Positions 48,560-61,045 are shown, counted from the first letter of the stretch. The stretch is 64,000 bases of DNA from Macrobrachium rosenbergii (GCF_040412425.1 NC_089755.1:58124298-58188297), one strand, 5' to 3'. The notes: generated by a model not told the origin, from the letters alone. Program-made: numbers and translations.

Positions 48560-49290
48560 ATAATAAGCACATTATTGAAATGGACTCAGATAATTCATCA
48601 TTCTGTCACTCCCATTAAAATCTGCATTCTCTGTGTACATATGAAGTATACACTGAAGAATATACATTATACAGTCATACCCTTTCTTCTCTGTAAGAAT
48701 AGACAAAAAAAAAACTAAGATGATTACAGTTGTCAGAAACTTTAGAAGTCTAAAGAAACTACTCATGCCCTCAGAGGAGTCTTTACACTGCAAATAATAT
48801 AACAAAACATCTAAAATTACCACTCAGTAGGTCGATTAAAGCAGAACACATCTTAAACTGCTGTGACTCGATAGGGGACTTGGATTTTCTTCAGTTTAAA
48901 TACTCACTTGAAGATACTCAGAAACTATGTTAAGGATATAATTGCTCTGAACTGACGATAACTATGAAATTGTAATGAATTTTTCAGTGAGGAATCAGTT
49001 GTCAAAGACTTGGAACCTTAACTGCCTCGAAGACGTGTAATTTTGCTATAGTTGCACCGCATATGAGGAGAGTGACTGGTCGATTATATTAAAAATGAAA
49101 AAAAATAGGACTTCACGAACCTTCAGAGGAGATTTTAGACAAAATGCACGCCCTGGCAAATAACCTAAAATAATTTTTAGTACAGAATTTAATTTCCTAA
49201 ATCCGAAAAAAAATATAATTGGTCTCTCAGACTGAATAGTTTCTTTTCCCATTTCATATGATTTTTGTGGAACGAACCCTCGATTTAGGA
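48560..49290. other. No gene seen
   Basis: AT-rich, without repeats or usable frames. Confidence 0.5.
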
Positions 49291-49300
49291 TGTAAGAAAG

Positions 49301-49332
<32 letters not shown>
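49301..49332. repeat. (GA)n microsatellite, short
   Basis: About 15 GA dinucleotides. Confidence 0.95.
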
Positions 49333-49334
<2 letters not shown>

Positions 49335-49605
49335 TTATCAGGCTCCTCGAAAAGAATTTCGAACAGCACACGAGACGAAAGACACAGTCCATCCAATTTC
49401 TTATCACACTCTTAGGTAATGGTTCTCCTGACGTAGGGGGTTCCTCTTATCACTTATTCCTCATACCATCGAGATCCCTTGTTCTCTTCGAAAACTGACC
49501 GCCAGGGGACTTAATCTATGAAAAAGAAAGAGACTAATGATCAGAAAGGAGAGTCTGGGTTCTATATGTAGAGGCGAAGGCGTCTATGAGAAGTACTTGA
49601 TGGTA

Positions 49606-49975
49606 TGTGAAGGTAATCAGCTTATAAAGTACTATGACAAGTGAGAATTTGGTTTGATACCTAAGGCAGTTAGCTTAGAATAGATAAATGCTTGAATGCT
49701 TGGGAAGAAAACCAGTATTTATGTACCATTTTCTCAAATTTCTATGAAATCCTATCATAATTTTCTCTGAAATACTTAGAAACCAGCATTTCTGTGAAGG
49801 TAATTTGTTTAGAAGACACTTGAACAGGAAAGTATTTGGTTTGACACCTAAGGATGTTAGCTTGAAATAAATGGTTGAATGTTTGTGAAGAAAACCTGCA
49901 TTTATGTAACTTTTTTCTTAATTTTCTTCCAAAATACTTATAAACCACCATTCTTGTAGGTAAAATGTTTGCAGA
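49606..49975. repeat. ~187-bp tandem duplication
   Basis: TGTGAAGGTAAT (49606 and 49793), TTTGGTTTGAYACCTAAGG and AAGAAAACC(A/T)G(T/C)ATTTATGTA occur in both copies. Moderately diverged. Confidence 0.85.
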
Positions 49976-50232
49976 TTTGTGAAGTAAATCACAATTAGTG
50001 TTACTTGTTCCTTCACAATTTCAAAATTGCTATATTTCTCTAAATCAATATGAAGACTGTAGAGTTTATATTACAAAATACTCTAGGAAAAAAAAAAAAA
50101 AAAACAGTGAAAAGACCATTTTCAAATGCCATGATTTCAATTCCAATAATTATAACTGACTTTAGCTGCAGAAAATAATCATAGCCTTCTTTTTATAACT
50201 TGTAAAAAATGCATTCTTTATCTACAAGTTAT

Positions 50233-52420
50233 TGTATATATGGCATCGTCACTGCTCCCTTTATACACTTCAGTAAATGGAACTGTCACTGCCAGTTGCC
50301 CACCTACACTCCACTGTACATGGAATCGTCACTGCCTGTTCCACTGTACATGGAATTTTCACTGCCTACTCCTTGTTTACATGACACTGTACATAGAATT
50401 GACACTACCTGTTTCCCATCTGAATGGCACTGTTCATGGAATTTTCACTGCCTATTCCTTGTTTACATGACACAATACATAGAATTGACACCACCTGTTT
50501 CCTATTCTACATTCCACTGTACATGGAACTTTCACTGCCTATTCCTTGTTTACTTGACACTGTACATAGAACTGACACTATCTGTTTCCCATCTGAATGA
50601 CACTGTTCATAGAACTTTCACTGCCTATTCCTTGCTTACATGACCCTGTACATAGAATTGACACTACCTGTTTCCCGTTCTACATTCCACCATACATGGA
50701 ACTTTCACTGCCCATTCCTTGTTTACATGACACTGTACGTAGAATTGATACTACCTGTTCCCATTCTACATTCCACTGTACATAGAACTTTCACTGCCTA
50801 TTCCTTGTTTACTTGACACTGTACATAGAACTGACACTACCTATTTCTCATCTAAGTGACACTGCTCATGGAACTTGTACTGCCTATTCCTTGTTTACAT
50901 GACACTGTACGTAGAATTGATACTACCTGTTCCCATTCTACATTCCACTGTACATGAAACTTTCACTGCCTATTCCTTGTTTACTTGATACTGTACATAG
51001 AACTGACACTACCTGTTTCCCATCTAAATGACACTGTTCATGGAACTTATACTGCCTATTCCTTGTTTACATGACACTGTACATACAATTGACACTACCT
51101 GTTCCCATTCTACATTCCACTGTACATGGAACTTCCACTGCCTATTCCTTGTTTACGTGACACTGTACATAGAACTGACACTATCTATTTCTCATCTAAG
51201 TGACACTGCTCATGGAACTTGTACTGCCTATTCCTTGTTTACATGACACTGTACGTAGAATTGATACTACCTGTTCCCATTCTACATTCCACTGTACATG
51301 AAACTTTCACTGCCTATTCCTTGTTTACTTGATACTGTACATAGAACTGACACTACCTGTTTCCCATCTAAATGACACTGTTCATGGAACTTATACTGCC
51401 TATTCCTTGTTTACATGACACTGTACATACAATTGACACTACCTGTTCCCATTCTACATTCCACTGTACATGGAACTTTCACTGCCTATTCCTTGTTTAC
51501 GTGACACTGTACATAGAATTGACACTACCTGTTCCCACTCTACATTCCACTGTACATGAAACTTTCACTGCCTATTCCTTGTTTACTTGACACTGTACAC
51601 AGGACTGACAGGACTGACACTACCTGTTCCCATTCTTCATTCCACTGTACATGGAGCTTTCACTGACTATTCCTTGTTTACATGACACTGCACAGAGAAA
51701 TGTCACTGCCTGTTCCCCATCTCAATGACGCTGTTCATGGAACTTTCACTGCCTATTTCTTGTTTACATGACACTGTACATAGAACCGTCACTGCCTGTT
51801 TCCCATCTAAATGACCTGTCCATGGAACTTCCACTGCCTATTCCTTGTTTGCATGACACTGTACATAGAATTGACACTACCTGTTTCCCATCTAAATGAC
51901 ACTCTTCACTGGAATTGACACTGCCTATTCCTTGTTTAAATGACACTATACATAGAATTGACACTACCTGTTCCCATTCTACATTCCAGTGTACAAGGAA
52001 CTTCCACTTGTTGACATGGAACTTGTTCCCATTCTACATTCCACTGTGCATTTACATTCCTTGTTTACATGACACTGTACATTGAATTGACACTACCTGT
52101 TTCCCATCTCAATGATGCTGTTCATAGAACTTTCACTGCCTATTCCCTGTTTACATGACACTGTACATAGAATTGACACTACCTGTACATGGAACTTTCA
52201 CTGACTATTCCTTGTTTACTTGACACTGTACAAAGAAGTGACACTACCTGTTCCCATTCTACATTCCACTGTGCATGGAACTTTCACTGCCTATTCCTTG
52301 TTTAACATAACACTGTACATAGAATTAATACTACCTGTTTCCCATCTAAATGACAATGTTCATGGAATTGACACTGCTTCTCCTATCTACATGCTGCTGC
52401 ACATAGCATCATGACTGGCT
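50233..52420. repeat. 43-bp minisatellite, ~50 units, with a 344-bp higher-order duplication
   Basis: Unit core CACTGTACATRGAAYT...CACTRCCTRTTCC. Consecutive starts at 50342, 50385 and 50428 give exactly 43 bp. Alternate units differ (CTTGTTTACATGA versus CCCATCTAAATGA endings). The block from 50860 recurs almost unchanged from 51204 (344 bp = 8 units). Irregular units appear after 51960. Plus-strand frames such as 51028-51246 and 51372-51590 are repeat products. Confidence 0.95.
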
Positions 52421-52429
52421 GGTCCCCAT

Positions 52430-52855
52430 CTTCTATTCCTATTCCCTATCTATATTCTACTGTATACCACTTCTAATTTACCAACTGTATACCACTTCTA
52501 ATTTACCACCTGCATGGCGTAAATACCATGAATGATCGACACTATACACTTTCAACTCCAACAACCAATCCCAATTATCATTACCTTTATGTCTTAAGAT
52601 GGTTCCACGATCTTCTTTACTTAAAAGGTAAGACTGACATCATCATCTAATGAAGAAAGGATGCTCAGTCTATCTAGATGACTATGCTCCAAGCCGGGTC
52701 TTTCTTGTACCTGCATCAGGCCTGTGAACAAGAGACTAAATTAGGATTTTCAAGACTTTGGAAAAATTGGCTGGAATCTTGCAAAGGTAAATTAATGAAT
52801 AGCTTCTCAATGATGTTGCAAAGGTTAATAATAATAACAATTTGGAGTTCAGACA

Positions 52856-52900
<45 letters not shown>

Positions 52901-53680
52901 GAAAGGAGATACTGCAGTAGATGAAGCATTTGCATTTTCACTAGATTTGAAAAGTACATGATATAGATAAGTCCCATATATTGCAATCTTCTTTAATAAA
53001 ATATGCCTGAAAAATTACAGTTTCCATATGATTATCATTATTATTTTTATTATTTTAATTCAAGTAGAACAAGGCTAAAATATCATTAATAACACTCAAA
53101 GTGAGCTTCTGAATAGAACAGACATTTATGAAAATTCGTTACAAAAGAGGGAAAATACGAGTTAAATTAAAAACAATAAAATAAATGCATACATACATAC
53201 ATACATACAGGAGTAACGTTAGCCAGAAAAACTAAAGCATTGGTACTTAACACATTAAGGTATACTGCAACCTCTGATACCTTCGACTTTTAGATTTTAA
53301 CTATGTATAGTTCTATTGAGTGTTTAAAAATATAGTCAAAGTTTGTTTAGATTTGTAGAAAACTTCTTCAGCATCTACATCATAGCTGTAAACTGAATTC
53401 TGATTAAGAATAATAATAAAAATTCACTTGGGTTACTGAACTGTTGAAGAAAATACTCCAATACCATTTGACAGAAACCTGGACAAACTGACAAACCTGC
53501 CAACTGACAGAGTAATCAGCTGTCCCCTGAACCACAGGACTTCTAAAGCACCAATGTTCCCCTAAATTTGGGAGCTTACATATGAGCATTTATTTAACTG
53601 GTACCTAGACTGTTCGAAGCCTGCATGAAAACAGCGAGATACCTAGTGTGCAGAGTCTAAGAACTCATAATAGTAAACTG
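52430..53680. other. No confident gene; (ATT)n at 52857-52901
   Basis: Contains the (ATT)n tract, a short (CATA)n run at about 53187-53209, and a minus-strand frame of 61 codons (53404-53589) without support. A TTTATT at 53589 would be the first minus-strand AATAAA downstream of the 54.3-kb terminal exon. Confidence 0.4.
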
Positions 53681-53686
53681 ATTGAT

Positions 53687-53830
53687 TGACTGATTGATTT
53701 GTGAAATTCAGGCTGTCAAACCAAGCACTGGGACACTTTCAGCCATTCAGACTTAAGACGGTGAAAAAAAAAGACAGTTTGAATGGTTAGACAGCAAGAT
53801 AGAAGAAGGGATTTTAGCCTGAGAAATTAT
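53687..53830 (+). mobile_element. SINE-like element, diverged 5' part
   Basis: GTGAAATTCAGGCTGTCAAA, CCAAGCACTGGGACACTTTC and AGCCATTCAG match the head of the 28461 element, followed by GTTTGAATGGTTAGACAGCA and AGATAGAAGAAGGGA. The 3' ACGCTGC part is missing. Confidence 0.65.
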
Positions 53831-54304
53831 CCACTGATAACTTTGCTGCTAAATGGCTGAGGAACTCATCTACTGTTTCATGCCCTGAAATATGAACGTG
53901 ATATTGAAACTTCAATCCACCATATGCAATGCTGAGCATACAATCATCCAAATATTGCACGTATGAAGTTTGAAGCCTATCAATATCAGTGTTGACACTT
54001 TAATGGGTTAGGAAGGTTTAACTTAATCACACAGACAGACAGAGAGATTCAGACTACTGGATATCCCTGGACTGTAAATCACTGACATAAAATCAAAGGA
54101 TATGAAGTGAGGCACTTCAGGCTAACATAGCAACTTAGCTTACAGCATCATTTCCTACATACAATGGCAAGACTAACTCTTGATAGGCCTAACTACCGAA
54201 CAAAGGCTTAGAAACTGTAATAATAACCTCGCAAACACTGAATACTCACGTTCATTCTACAAGAAGAACCTCAATAAAGTTTAATGGCTGAGAAACTTCT
54301 GTGA

Positions 54305-54396
54305 TCACGGATTTTGAAATTGCTTTGAATGGGCCTTTTTCTTGTTTTGTTTGTCTGTTGTTGATTGTTTAGGTTGATTGGGCGTCGACGTATCTC
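54305..54396 (-). CDS. Candidate alternative terminal exon B
   Basis: The acceptor AATTTTCAATTTTCAG|GAGATACG is strong. Entered with one carried base (phase 1), the exon reads DTSTPNQPKQSTTDKQNKKK, then AHSKQFQNP and TGA at 54307-54305: a hydrophilic Lys/Gln/Thr-rich tail. The 62579-62671 exon ends in phase 1 with a G, so the joint would be a Gly codon. A phase-0 entry is open too (39 codons), so the frame is not settled. The next minus-strand AATAAA-type signal is near 53.59 kb. Confidence 0.35.
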
Positions 54397-54798
54397 CTGA
54401 AAATTGAAAATTGTGTTAAAAACGAATAAAAAGTTTAAAACTGCCATTATACAGTTGCAAAAGATATATACATACTGATTCCTAAATCTGAATCTCCACT
54501 AAGAACTGAATGCTGGAAAGTTTTCCCTTAAGGCTACAATTTGAAAATTACATTAAATATCTATTTTGTCATTCACAACAACAGTATGCTTAAATCGTCT
54601 GGGCATAAACCACATTTCTTCTGAACACAGATTCCTAAACGCTAAAGCCACGACAGTTATTAAAAACTAATAAGCATAATGGTATGAAAGTCATTACTCC
54701 TTCAGAAATCTAGTAAAATATCCTAAAATGAAAGTGTGATCATCATACCAACTTCTTTGCATCAAGTTTTCCCTCTATTAGCTTAGACGGGACATGAA

Positions 54799-54908
54799 TC
54801 ATTTCCGCAGTCGTAGGTCTTGAGAACTTTCTCTCCTAATTTCCACCTGGCCTAAGTCTTCATCTGTGACCTGTCTTTCTGGTATCCTGGGAGTCTCTTC
54901 AGGTGTTC
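54799..54908 (-). CDS. Candidate alternative terminal exon A
   Basis: The acceptor ATTCCCTTGCCACAG|GAACACC is good. In phase 1 it reads TPEETPRIPERQVTDEDLGQ, then VEIRRESSQDLRLRK and TGA at 54801-54799, a charged tail with acidic and then basic stretches. Like exon B it can be entered from the 62579-62671 exon, giving a Gly at the joint. Phase 0 gives an 18-residue alternative. Thirty-five open codons are not conclusive in AT-rich DNA, but the composition and the acceptor favour a real exon. Confidence 0.4.
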
Positions 54909-55089
54909 CTGTGGCAAGGGAATAGTCTTAAAATGAAATAAGCAAATGGTATTTACGAAACAAACCAAAAACCGTCATCAAAAATGTATTTCAGATGTCA
55001 GGCCTGGACAGTAAAATCTTTTCAGGAGTTATCAGGATTAAATGTTACCTTCTCAAGAGGGGCCCTAAGAAGGTTCTCACGCAACTCTA

Positions 55090-57190
55090 GGAAAACACCA
55101 GTTTCTTAGGTGATTAACCAGTTACCTTATTGACACCTTTTTACTTTATTTCCAGTGTCTTAATCTCAAATACCCTTGTATGAATTGGTTAATAGTATAT
55201 TAGGGACAACAGATTAAAAAACTACTTAAAGGGCAAAGAAGTACGAAAAATGACCAAAGTAGTATATACAATGAATGAGGTAGTTGGACATTAATATACA
55301 ACCAATACAGGAAAGCCTTACCTTTCAAGTATACGAACTGGTTTGCATACACAATCTCTAATAATAAAAATATCCAAATCATCATCAGATGTTTATCACT
55401 CCAAACGGTACACATTCAATTGCAACTAAAAAGCTCTCCAGCCTTTTTTTTTTTTTTTTTTTTGCAAAATTACAAAGCAAAGACCATTAACCTCTTCGTT
55501 TTTCATTCTGGAAAGAATGAAGTCAAGAATTCATTAACCTTAGTAACAATAGCTGGAAGACTGTGAAATCACCTACAAACCCCACTTTCTCTGATTATTC
55601 TCCTCTACTCATAGTGTTCCATTGCCACTCTCACCAAACACCCAAATTCTGTTGTAAATTCCAGACAGATTCTAGCTACCTGTACAAAAGGGGCACAGAG
55701 GAAGATAGATAACTGTGCCATATTTAACGTTATATCAACTGCATTTATCTCTTGGATTTCATTTCTCGCTCCACCTAAAGGGAAACTCGATCTTTAGGTT
55801 GAAATGTATGGATGACTGCCATAAAATTTGAATTAAATGCTCATCATTTGCTTAATGAAACTTTGGTCTGGTGATCTGGCACTGGAACCATCTGGTTAAA
55901 TGCTACTGATTAAAAATTCCTAATTTTTCTTGTAACTTTATCCGTGAACCTTGAGAACATTAGTGGACGTGATTGCGTGTATTCCATTGGGTTAAGGGAA
56001 AGCACACCAATATATGTGATTCAGACTTATTATAAATTATTTGCTTTAAGGCGGATAATACCTCTCTTACCTTAGGGTGCCAATCCCTACTATTAAAAAC
56101 ATGAAAATGGCTTATTTTGATATACATTGACAGAGGTTTGCAGAACATTATTTAAAACGTTTTGAGATGAGAGGTTACAGCACTGATGCTTGCAAGTTTT
56201 GTTTACAAAGTTCAATATTCCCTTTTGAGACTACTTTAGGATACTTTTGTATATAATGTAAAACTACCTATACATATATTGAAGATTTTCATAACACTTA
56301 ACGTTCCATGGTACAATGAGACATGTGACAGAGAACTGTTTTAACTGGAAACAAATATTCAAAACTATTCACGTGTATTGCAACTTCATTACTAACATTT
56401 TGCAAACCTCTCTTAAAGTACAGATTTTTTGCTATTCAATGAATTTCAAGGTAAAAGAAAGCTGTAAAAGAAAGCTGTAAAAGGACAGGAAAAAGAAAGG
56501 GGTGGAAACTAGTTTCCCAAAATTTTTATTAGCAAAAATTTCTACACAGTAAAATAAGCATATTTATTCTATTTGAATAAGGATCTGTTAATTCCAAAAG
56601 CTATACAATATTTATAATGATGATAAACACTTAAGTATAACATGCAAATATATATATTGTCTTTTACGATTCATTTTACCCGTATCTGCTAAACTGACCA
56701 GTTAAACAACCAAGAAGTTAGACCCTGTGGTCTGATTCAACTTAATAATAACAGAAAAACTAATGAGAACAATACTGCCCTAAAATGGAACCCTGCAGTA
56801 TCAGCAAAATTTTCAAAATTGAGATATGCCACCTATTGGGCTCGTGAACCACTAATACACAAGTTACTGCAGTTTCAGAATGATTCCTCAGTGCTTTATT
56901 TAGGGGGTCCAATTTGCAGTACTGTATCTGCAAAATCAGTAGGAAGGCAAGGGAAAACAACTGCAGCACCTACCATTTTCCTCAGTTTTGTTTTTTGCAG
57001 ATACTGCTGTCTTCCATTTTGGGGCAGAATAGCAGCCAAAACAAAAACGAATGTTTTAGTATTGCTCATGGCACAAATGTAACAGAAGAATGATTATCTA
57101 ATGAGGCACTCTATCAAATAGATAAGACAATCAAGAGGTAGCGTTATCACTAACTTCTAAGTTACTTCTCACCCTTACATCGTACCATGT
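55090..57190. other. Probable intron / no gene seen
   Basis: AT-rich sequence between candidate exons. A 38-nt segment at 55049-55086 (minus) has good splice sites (TTTTCCTAG|AGTTG and GAGAAG|GTAACA) but is too short to judge. Plus-strand GTTTTTTGCAG|ATACTG at about 57000 is an isolated acceptor. A T-run lies at 55446-55463. Confidence 0.35.
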
Positions 57191-57196
57191 ACTTAC

Positions 57197-57258
57197 TTCT
57201 TGAGCCTTGGTGCCTTTACTTACATTATGAGGATCAACCCTGAATAATTCGGAGGTTT
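57197..57258 (-). CDS. Candidate exon, 62 nt, phase 1 to 0
   Basis: The acceptor is CTGTTTTAAG|AAACC and the donor CAAGAA|GTAAGTAC is a full consensus. The reading is TSELFRVDPHNVSKGTKAQE, preceded by a codon completed by AA. Joined to the 62579-62671 exon it would give Glu at the joint. A second donor (CATAAT|GTAAGTAAAG) lies inside. If the donor is not used, the frame stays open for 21 further codons to a TGA at about 57134, so it could also serve as a terminal exon. No family was recognised. Confidence 0.35.
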
Positions 57259-57259
57259 C

Positions 57260-58285
57260 TTAAAACAGAAACACACACTCGAGTAGCACATGTTTGCCAA
57301 CTTAAGCTTCTAATAATTTGGTTATATTTCCTTAAGTTATGAACAAAATATATTTCATATAAACAAATATGTAATATATACTAATAAACGAAATACAAGC
57401 ACAGACAATTTCTACAGACTACGTAAATAAAATATACACAAACATTCTTCTAAAACTATTACAATACTTCGAATCTCAAATCTAATATTGCACGAAATCT
57501 AACGTCAAGATTCAAAATTGGCAGAAAATACACAGTATTTCTCATCTATACTATGAACACCTACATTCAGGTGAGATATTTTACTTTCACTACAAACTGT
57601 TAACAGACAAGGGCTACTCTGCAACTTCCGAAACTGTAAGTGCCAAAATGTAACTCAATGACATACTGAAGAAAACAAAAAACAAATAACACTCTTAAAC
57701 AATGTAAATATGCAGTAATTCTTAAATATAAGCTAAGGCATCCAGATTATTACAACCACATCTGGAAGGGGTAGTAGTTGCTAAATTGCATTGAATATTT
57801 GCAAACCTGGACTTAGGTTCAGGCTGCAGTTTAAGGGCTTTTTAGACTAGTAGGCAAGGAATGCAGAGCAATAAGACATGAGGTAAATTATGTGAAAGAC
57901 ATTGCACACTGACCTTAGGAGACAGGATATAGACTTACTGCCAATGTCTGCTCAAGATATGAACTAGTCAGAGGTCCTGGGGTTTTTCTATAGTACTAAA
58001 CATAACCTAAGTACATAAGGTTTTTATATAATAAAGCCACTTGTTAATATATACTATGTAGTTTTTACATTTTATCGTTACTAACTTATAGATAGAACAG
58101 CCATATTGATGCATTAAACGTTATCTTAAGTATGAGGCACCCTCAGACAATATGCACTTTGAATTTTATCTGTATCTAAAAGCACTTGAATGCATTTGTA
58201 CTTGGACCTTGAGCAAATTCATTTAAGACCATATAAAAACATACATTATAATCCTTTGGGACTCCCAACTGCAAAACTTCAGTGG
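57260..58285. other. No gene seen
   Basis: AT-rich region downstream of the 303-codon gene. It would hold its 3'UTR, but no clear minus-strand AATAAA was found close to the stop. A TTTATA (TATAAA on minus) at about 58023 is the nearest weak candidate. Confidence 0.4.
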
Positions 58286-59197
58286 CTAAGAAAGACGCAA
58301 CTTGAGCTTGATTCTCTTCTTTTGGCCCCTGTCTTGAACCTTGTCGCCTCTCTTTTGCTGTGGATACTTAGTCTTCCTCTTTGCTTTGGTAATGACCATT
58401 TTCACCTCATTCTTCATGAATATCTTCCAGTATCCTGCATATTTGTCATCACCATCCGATCCCTCCATCTCATCTTCCATACTGCAAGAGTATATGGCTT
58501 TGTGTCCAAAATACTTGAGGCTCTCATGATCTGAGTTACACAGGTCATCAGACTCTGGTGCGTGAACAACTACTTCATCCATAGAACTCTCTGGGGTGCC
58601 AGCCAGGGTCACTTCGCAACCATCCATATTTGAGGGCTCTCTTGTGGCTTCACTAGTTGACATGAAAGATTCCTCTTGTAGTGACGTCACTGTTTCGTCC
58701 ATATACTCATTACCACCACCATCAACGAGATCTTTTAGTCTGTCGATGTCTTCGTCTTGTATCTTACTAGATACTTTACAATCACTGTTGTCATTCTCAA
58801 GTATTTCGTTACATGTTAAAGACTTTGCCTCTGCATTTCTGTGCTTGCAGAGAGACTTCAAATCTTCTACTGGTCCTTTTACCAAGGGTTCTTTTTCAGC
58901 ATCACAGCCAAGATTTGTAAAACCCTCAATAACTGCATTTCCCACAGCACCATGCGCCCTGCAATCTAGTTTTCCAAGCTCATTACCAGCTTCATTTCCC
59001 ACTCCGTGATCTCCATTAGCATTTTCCTGGCAGACACTTCTTAGCTTAGTAGTCCTATGTTCATCAGCACTACTGTCTGAGAGCCCCATGTCTTCGCTCC
59101 TGGTATCAGTATCGGTGCTTTCATTATTAAGGTTCAAGTTCCTTTGCCAAAATTTTGGAAGTTCAGCGTATTTTTCAAATATGCTTAACTTTACCAT
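58286..59197 (-). CDS. Uncharacterised acidic protein with basic C-terminus, 303 aa, intronless
   Basis: The strongest gene in the window: 303 codons open in AT-rich DNA, starting at ATG 59197-59195 in a good context (CAAAGATGG) with an in-frame TAA seven codons upstream. The N-terminus MVKLSIFEKYAELPKFWQRN is followed by Ser/Asp/Glu-rich, probably disordered sequence to about residue 250 (for example STDTDTRSEDMGLSDSSADE; SMEDEMEGSDGDDKYAGYW). The last ~35 residues are strongly basic (KRKTKYPQQKR at 273-283; KKRIKLKLR at 293-301) and look like a bipartite nuclear localisation signal. No known domain, signal peptide or membrane segment was recognised. Function is unknown; a nuclear or chromatin-linked role is only an inference from charge distribution. 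It lies between candidate exons of another minus-strand gene. The antisense frames at 58190-58534 and 58596-59009 are shadows. Confidence 0.8.
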   Translation of the reverse strand: MVKLSIFEKYAELPKFWQRNLNLNNESTDTDTRSEDMGLSDSSADEHRTTKLRSVCQENANGDHGVGNEAGNELGKLDCRAHGAVGNAVIEGFTNLGCDAEKEPLVKGPVEDLKSLCKHRNAEAKSLTCNEILENDNSDCKVSSKIQDEDIDRLKDLVDGGGNEYMDETVTSLQEESFMSTSEATREPSNMDGCEVTLAGTPESSMDEVVVHAPESDDLCNSDHESLKYFGHKAIYSCSMEDEMEGSDGDDKYAGYWKIFMKNEVKMVITKAKRKTKYPQQKRGDKVQDRGQKKRIKLKLRLS

Positions 59198-59199
59198 CT

Positions 59200-60730
59200 T
59201 TGTAGAATTTGGGTATTTTTACAATAACAATAAATTCCGAATGACAATTTGTCTTCACTTTTGCAACATAAGATGGTCACACCACTAAATCAGACTGGTA
59301 TGACACAACTATTATTTAGGACATATCTGGGTTTGGACATCTCTTGGTTTTGTGTATGAAGAATACTGTGTAGTACATGAGCTACACCAATCTAGTCTAT
59401 AGGCTTTAGAATGCAGAAGCATCAAGTAAATCAACTTATTAACTGAAGAAATTAATATAAATTTATCACCCCACATTCACTCAAATCCAACAGTTTTATA
59501 CACAATGCTAAACAAAATCCTGGAGGCTTACTATCTAAAGGAATTATGATTTACGATTATCACTTTTTCAGTCTTGGCCAAATTAAATACACCAGTGATA
59601 ACTTTTATATTCAATTTATCTAAAACAGAACACTGATTATAATATAAATTTAGCAACTGTCACTCCACTGCACAATACCATAAGTTTAATATCTGTTTTG
59701 CTAAGTTCCAGTTTCAGACACTTCACGCCTGAACCACAATTTCTGGAAAAGTCGAACACAAGTTGAGTCAATTTCGAATGTCTTTGCCTTCACGGTAACA
59801 ACGGCGTTTGCAAGCAATTACCATTCTTATGTTTAAACTATATCCAACAGGAAAAAAAACAGCCAGCCAAAATCTTGCTACATCATCAAAATATAACCTA
59901 AAGAGTTGGGCTGCAGATGACCAAGAAAACACCCATGTCTGAGCTGGTTCTTAGCTTGTCCAGATACAATGACAGTAAACTTAAAAGCTAAGCTGATCAT
60001 TCCTCGCCCTGCGTTGATTCCTATGGCCAGAAACATATGTAGTATCCAGTGTGTGAAAGCAGATTCTAACTTCAGAAACATAAGTAGTATCCAGTGGTGT
60101 CTTTGCTCGCAATTTAGAGTGGACATCCAATATTTGCATCAACTGCTAGGTCTACGGTACTCTCTTTTTTTCAAGAAGCTGGTGTTTGAGAGGATGATAC
60201 CTGAGAAACAAAAACTTTTGCTTAATTCTAACTGAAAGTGCAGGTGTACAGATTTGAAACTGTTCTGAGAGAACGTTTCTAATGTAGGAAGAGCAAGCTA
60301 TCCAGATTTTAATTGTTTCAGGGGTATTTAATAGTTTATCCTCACTGTGTTAAATGTTCAAGTTATTTTTTCAATGGAGGCAGAATCTACAGAGACTGAC
60401 AATATCAATGGTTAGTGAAAATGAAACAAATGTTAAAATGAGTACTATACTAAAAAAATGAATTTTCTGTAAGAACTTAAGTATTCTATCATTATATGAA
60501 TAAAAACTTGTTGGATTAATTGCTAATTGAATATTAAATTGACTAAATATTAACAATACTAGATGGAAAATATTCTATTTTAAAGGAGTTACCAAAAATA
60601 AGCAAGGCTTTCAATTGAATGATTCAGGGCTGTACTTGAAAGTTTGTGGAATTCTAAAGTGAGATACAAACCATGCTTTGCACAACAGGCACACCCTGAA
60701 GAATCAATATGTTGTGTAAATATGAGATAA
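59200..60730. other. Upstream region of the 303-aa gene; no further gene seen
   Basis: No TATA/Inr pair at convincing spacing was found upstream of 59197. A ~45-bp direct repeat (CAGAAACATATGTAGTATCC at 60027 and CAGAAACATAAGTAGTATCC at about 60073) is present. A minus-strand acceptor at 60201 opens a 19-codon frame only. Confidence 0.4.
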
Positions 60731-60734
60731 GGGA

Positions 60735-61045
60735 ATGCACTTAACTCAGCCTTGCAGCCTTGTGAATAAAATCAGTGTGGATGAGGAGTGCACAACAACA
60801 GGCGTGATTAAAGAGTTGAAATTCGCTTGTCATATAGAAAATAAGGAAGTTTTTGAAAGAACTGTTCTTGAGGGTGCAGAAGTAGCAGGGCCAAGATCAA
60901 TTGGATGGCTCAGAAAATCAAGATGATCAGAGGTAAATGAAGACCTAGACAGGATGGGAATTCAGGCAGAAAGTGTTAAAAACAGAGTAAGGGGGAGAAC
61001 TCATTTCACGTCTAACCCTGCAAAGAGAAAACCTAATGATATGAT
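60735..61045 (+). pseudogene. Degenerate non-LTR retrotransposon C-terminus
   Basis: In one frame the plus strand reads ...EVAGPRSIGWLRKSR, a stop, then SEVNEDLDRMGIQAESVKNR and ...TSNPAKRKPND. The pattern G-R-P-x-x-R-W...V-x-x-D-L-x-x-M-G...A-x-x-R-x-x-W is the typical end of RTE/CR1-type reverse transcriptase polyproteins. Here the first arginine and the tryptophan are changed and the frame is broken by TGA. Only the 3' end is recognisable, as expected for 5'-truncated copies. Confidence 0.6.

Noticed and set aside
55049..55086. 38-nt micro-exon on the minus strand
   Set aside because: Good splice sites on both sides, but two frames are open and neither joins all neighbours in phase.
58190..59009. 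Plus-strand frames of 114 and 137 codons
   Set aside because: Antisense shadows of the 303-codon minus-strand ORF, which has the better start and composition.
60139..60200. Minus-strand 19-codon segment that could be a further alternative tail
   Set aside because: Acceptor is acceptable but the frame is too short; mentioned only as a weak companion of the 54-62 kb exons.
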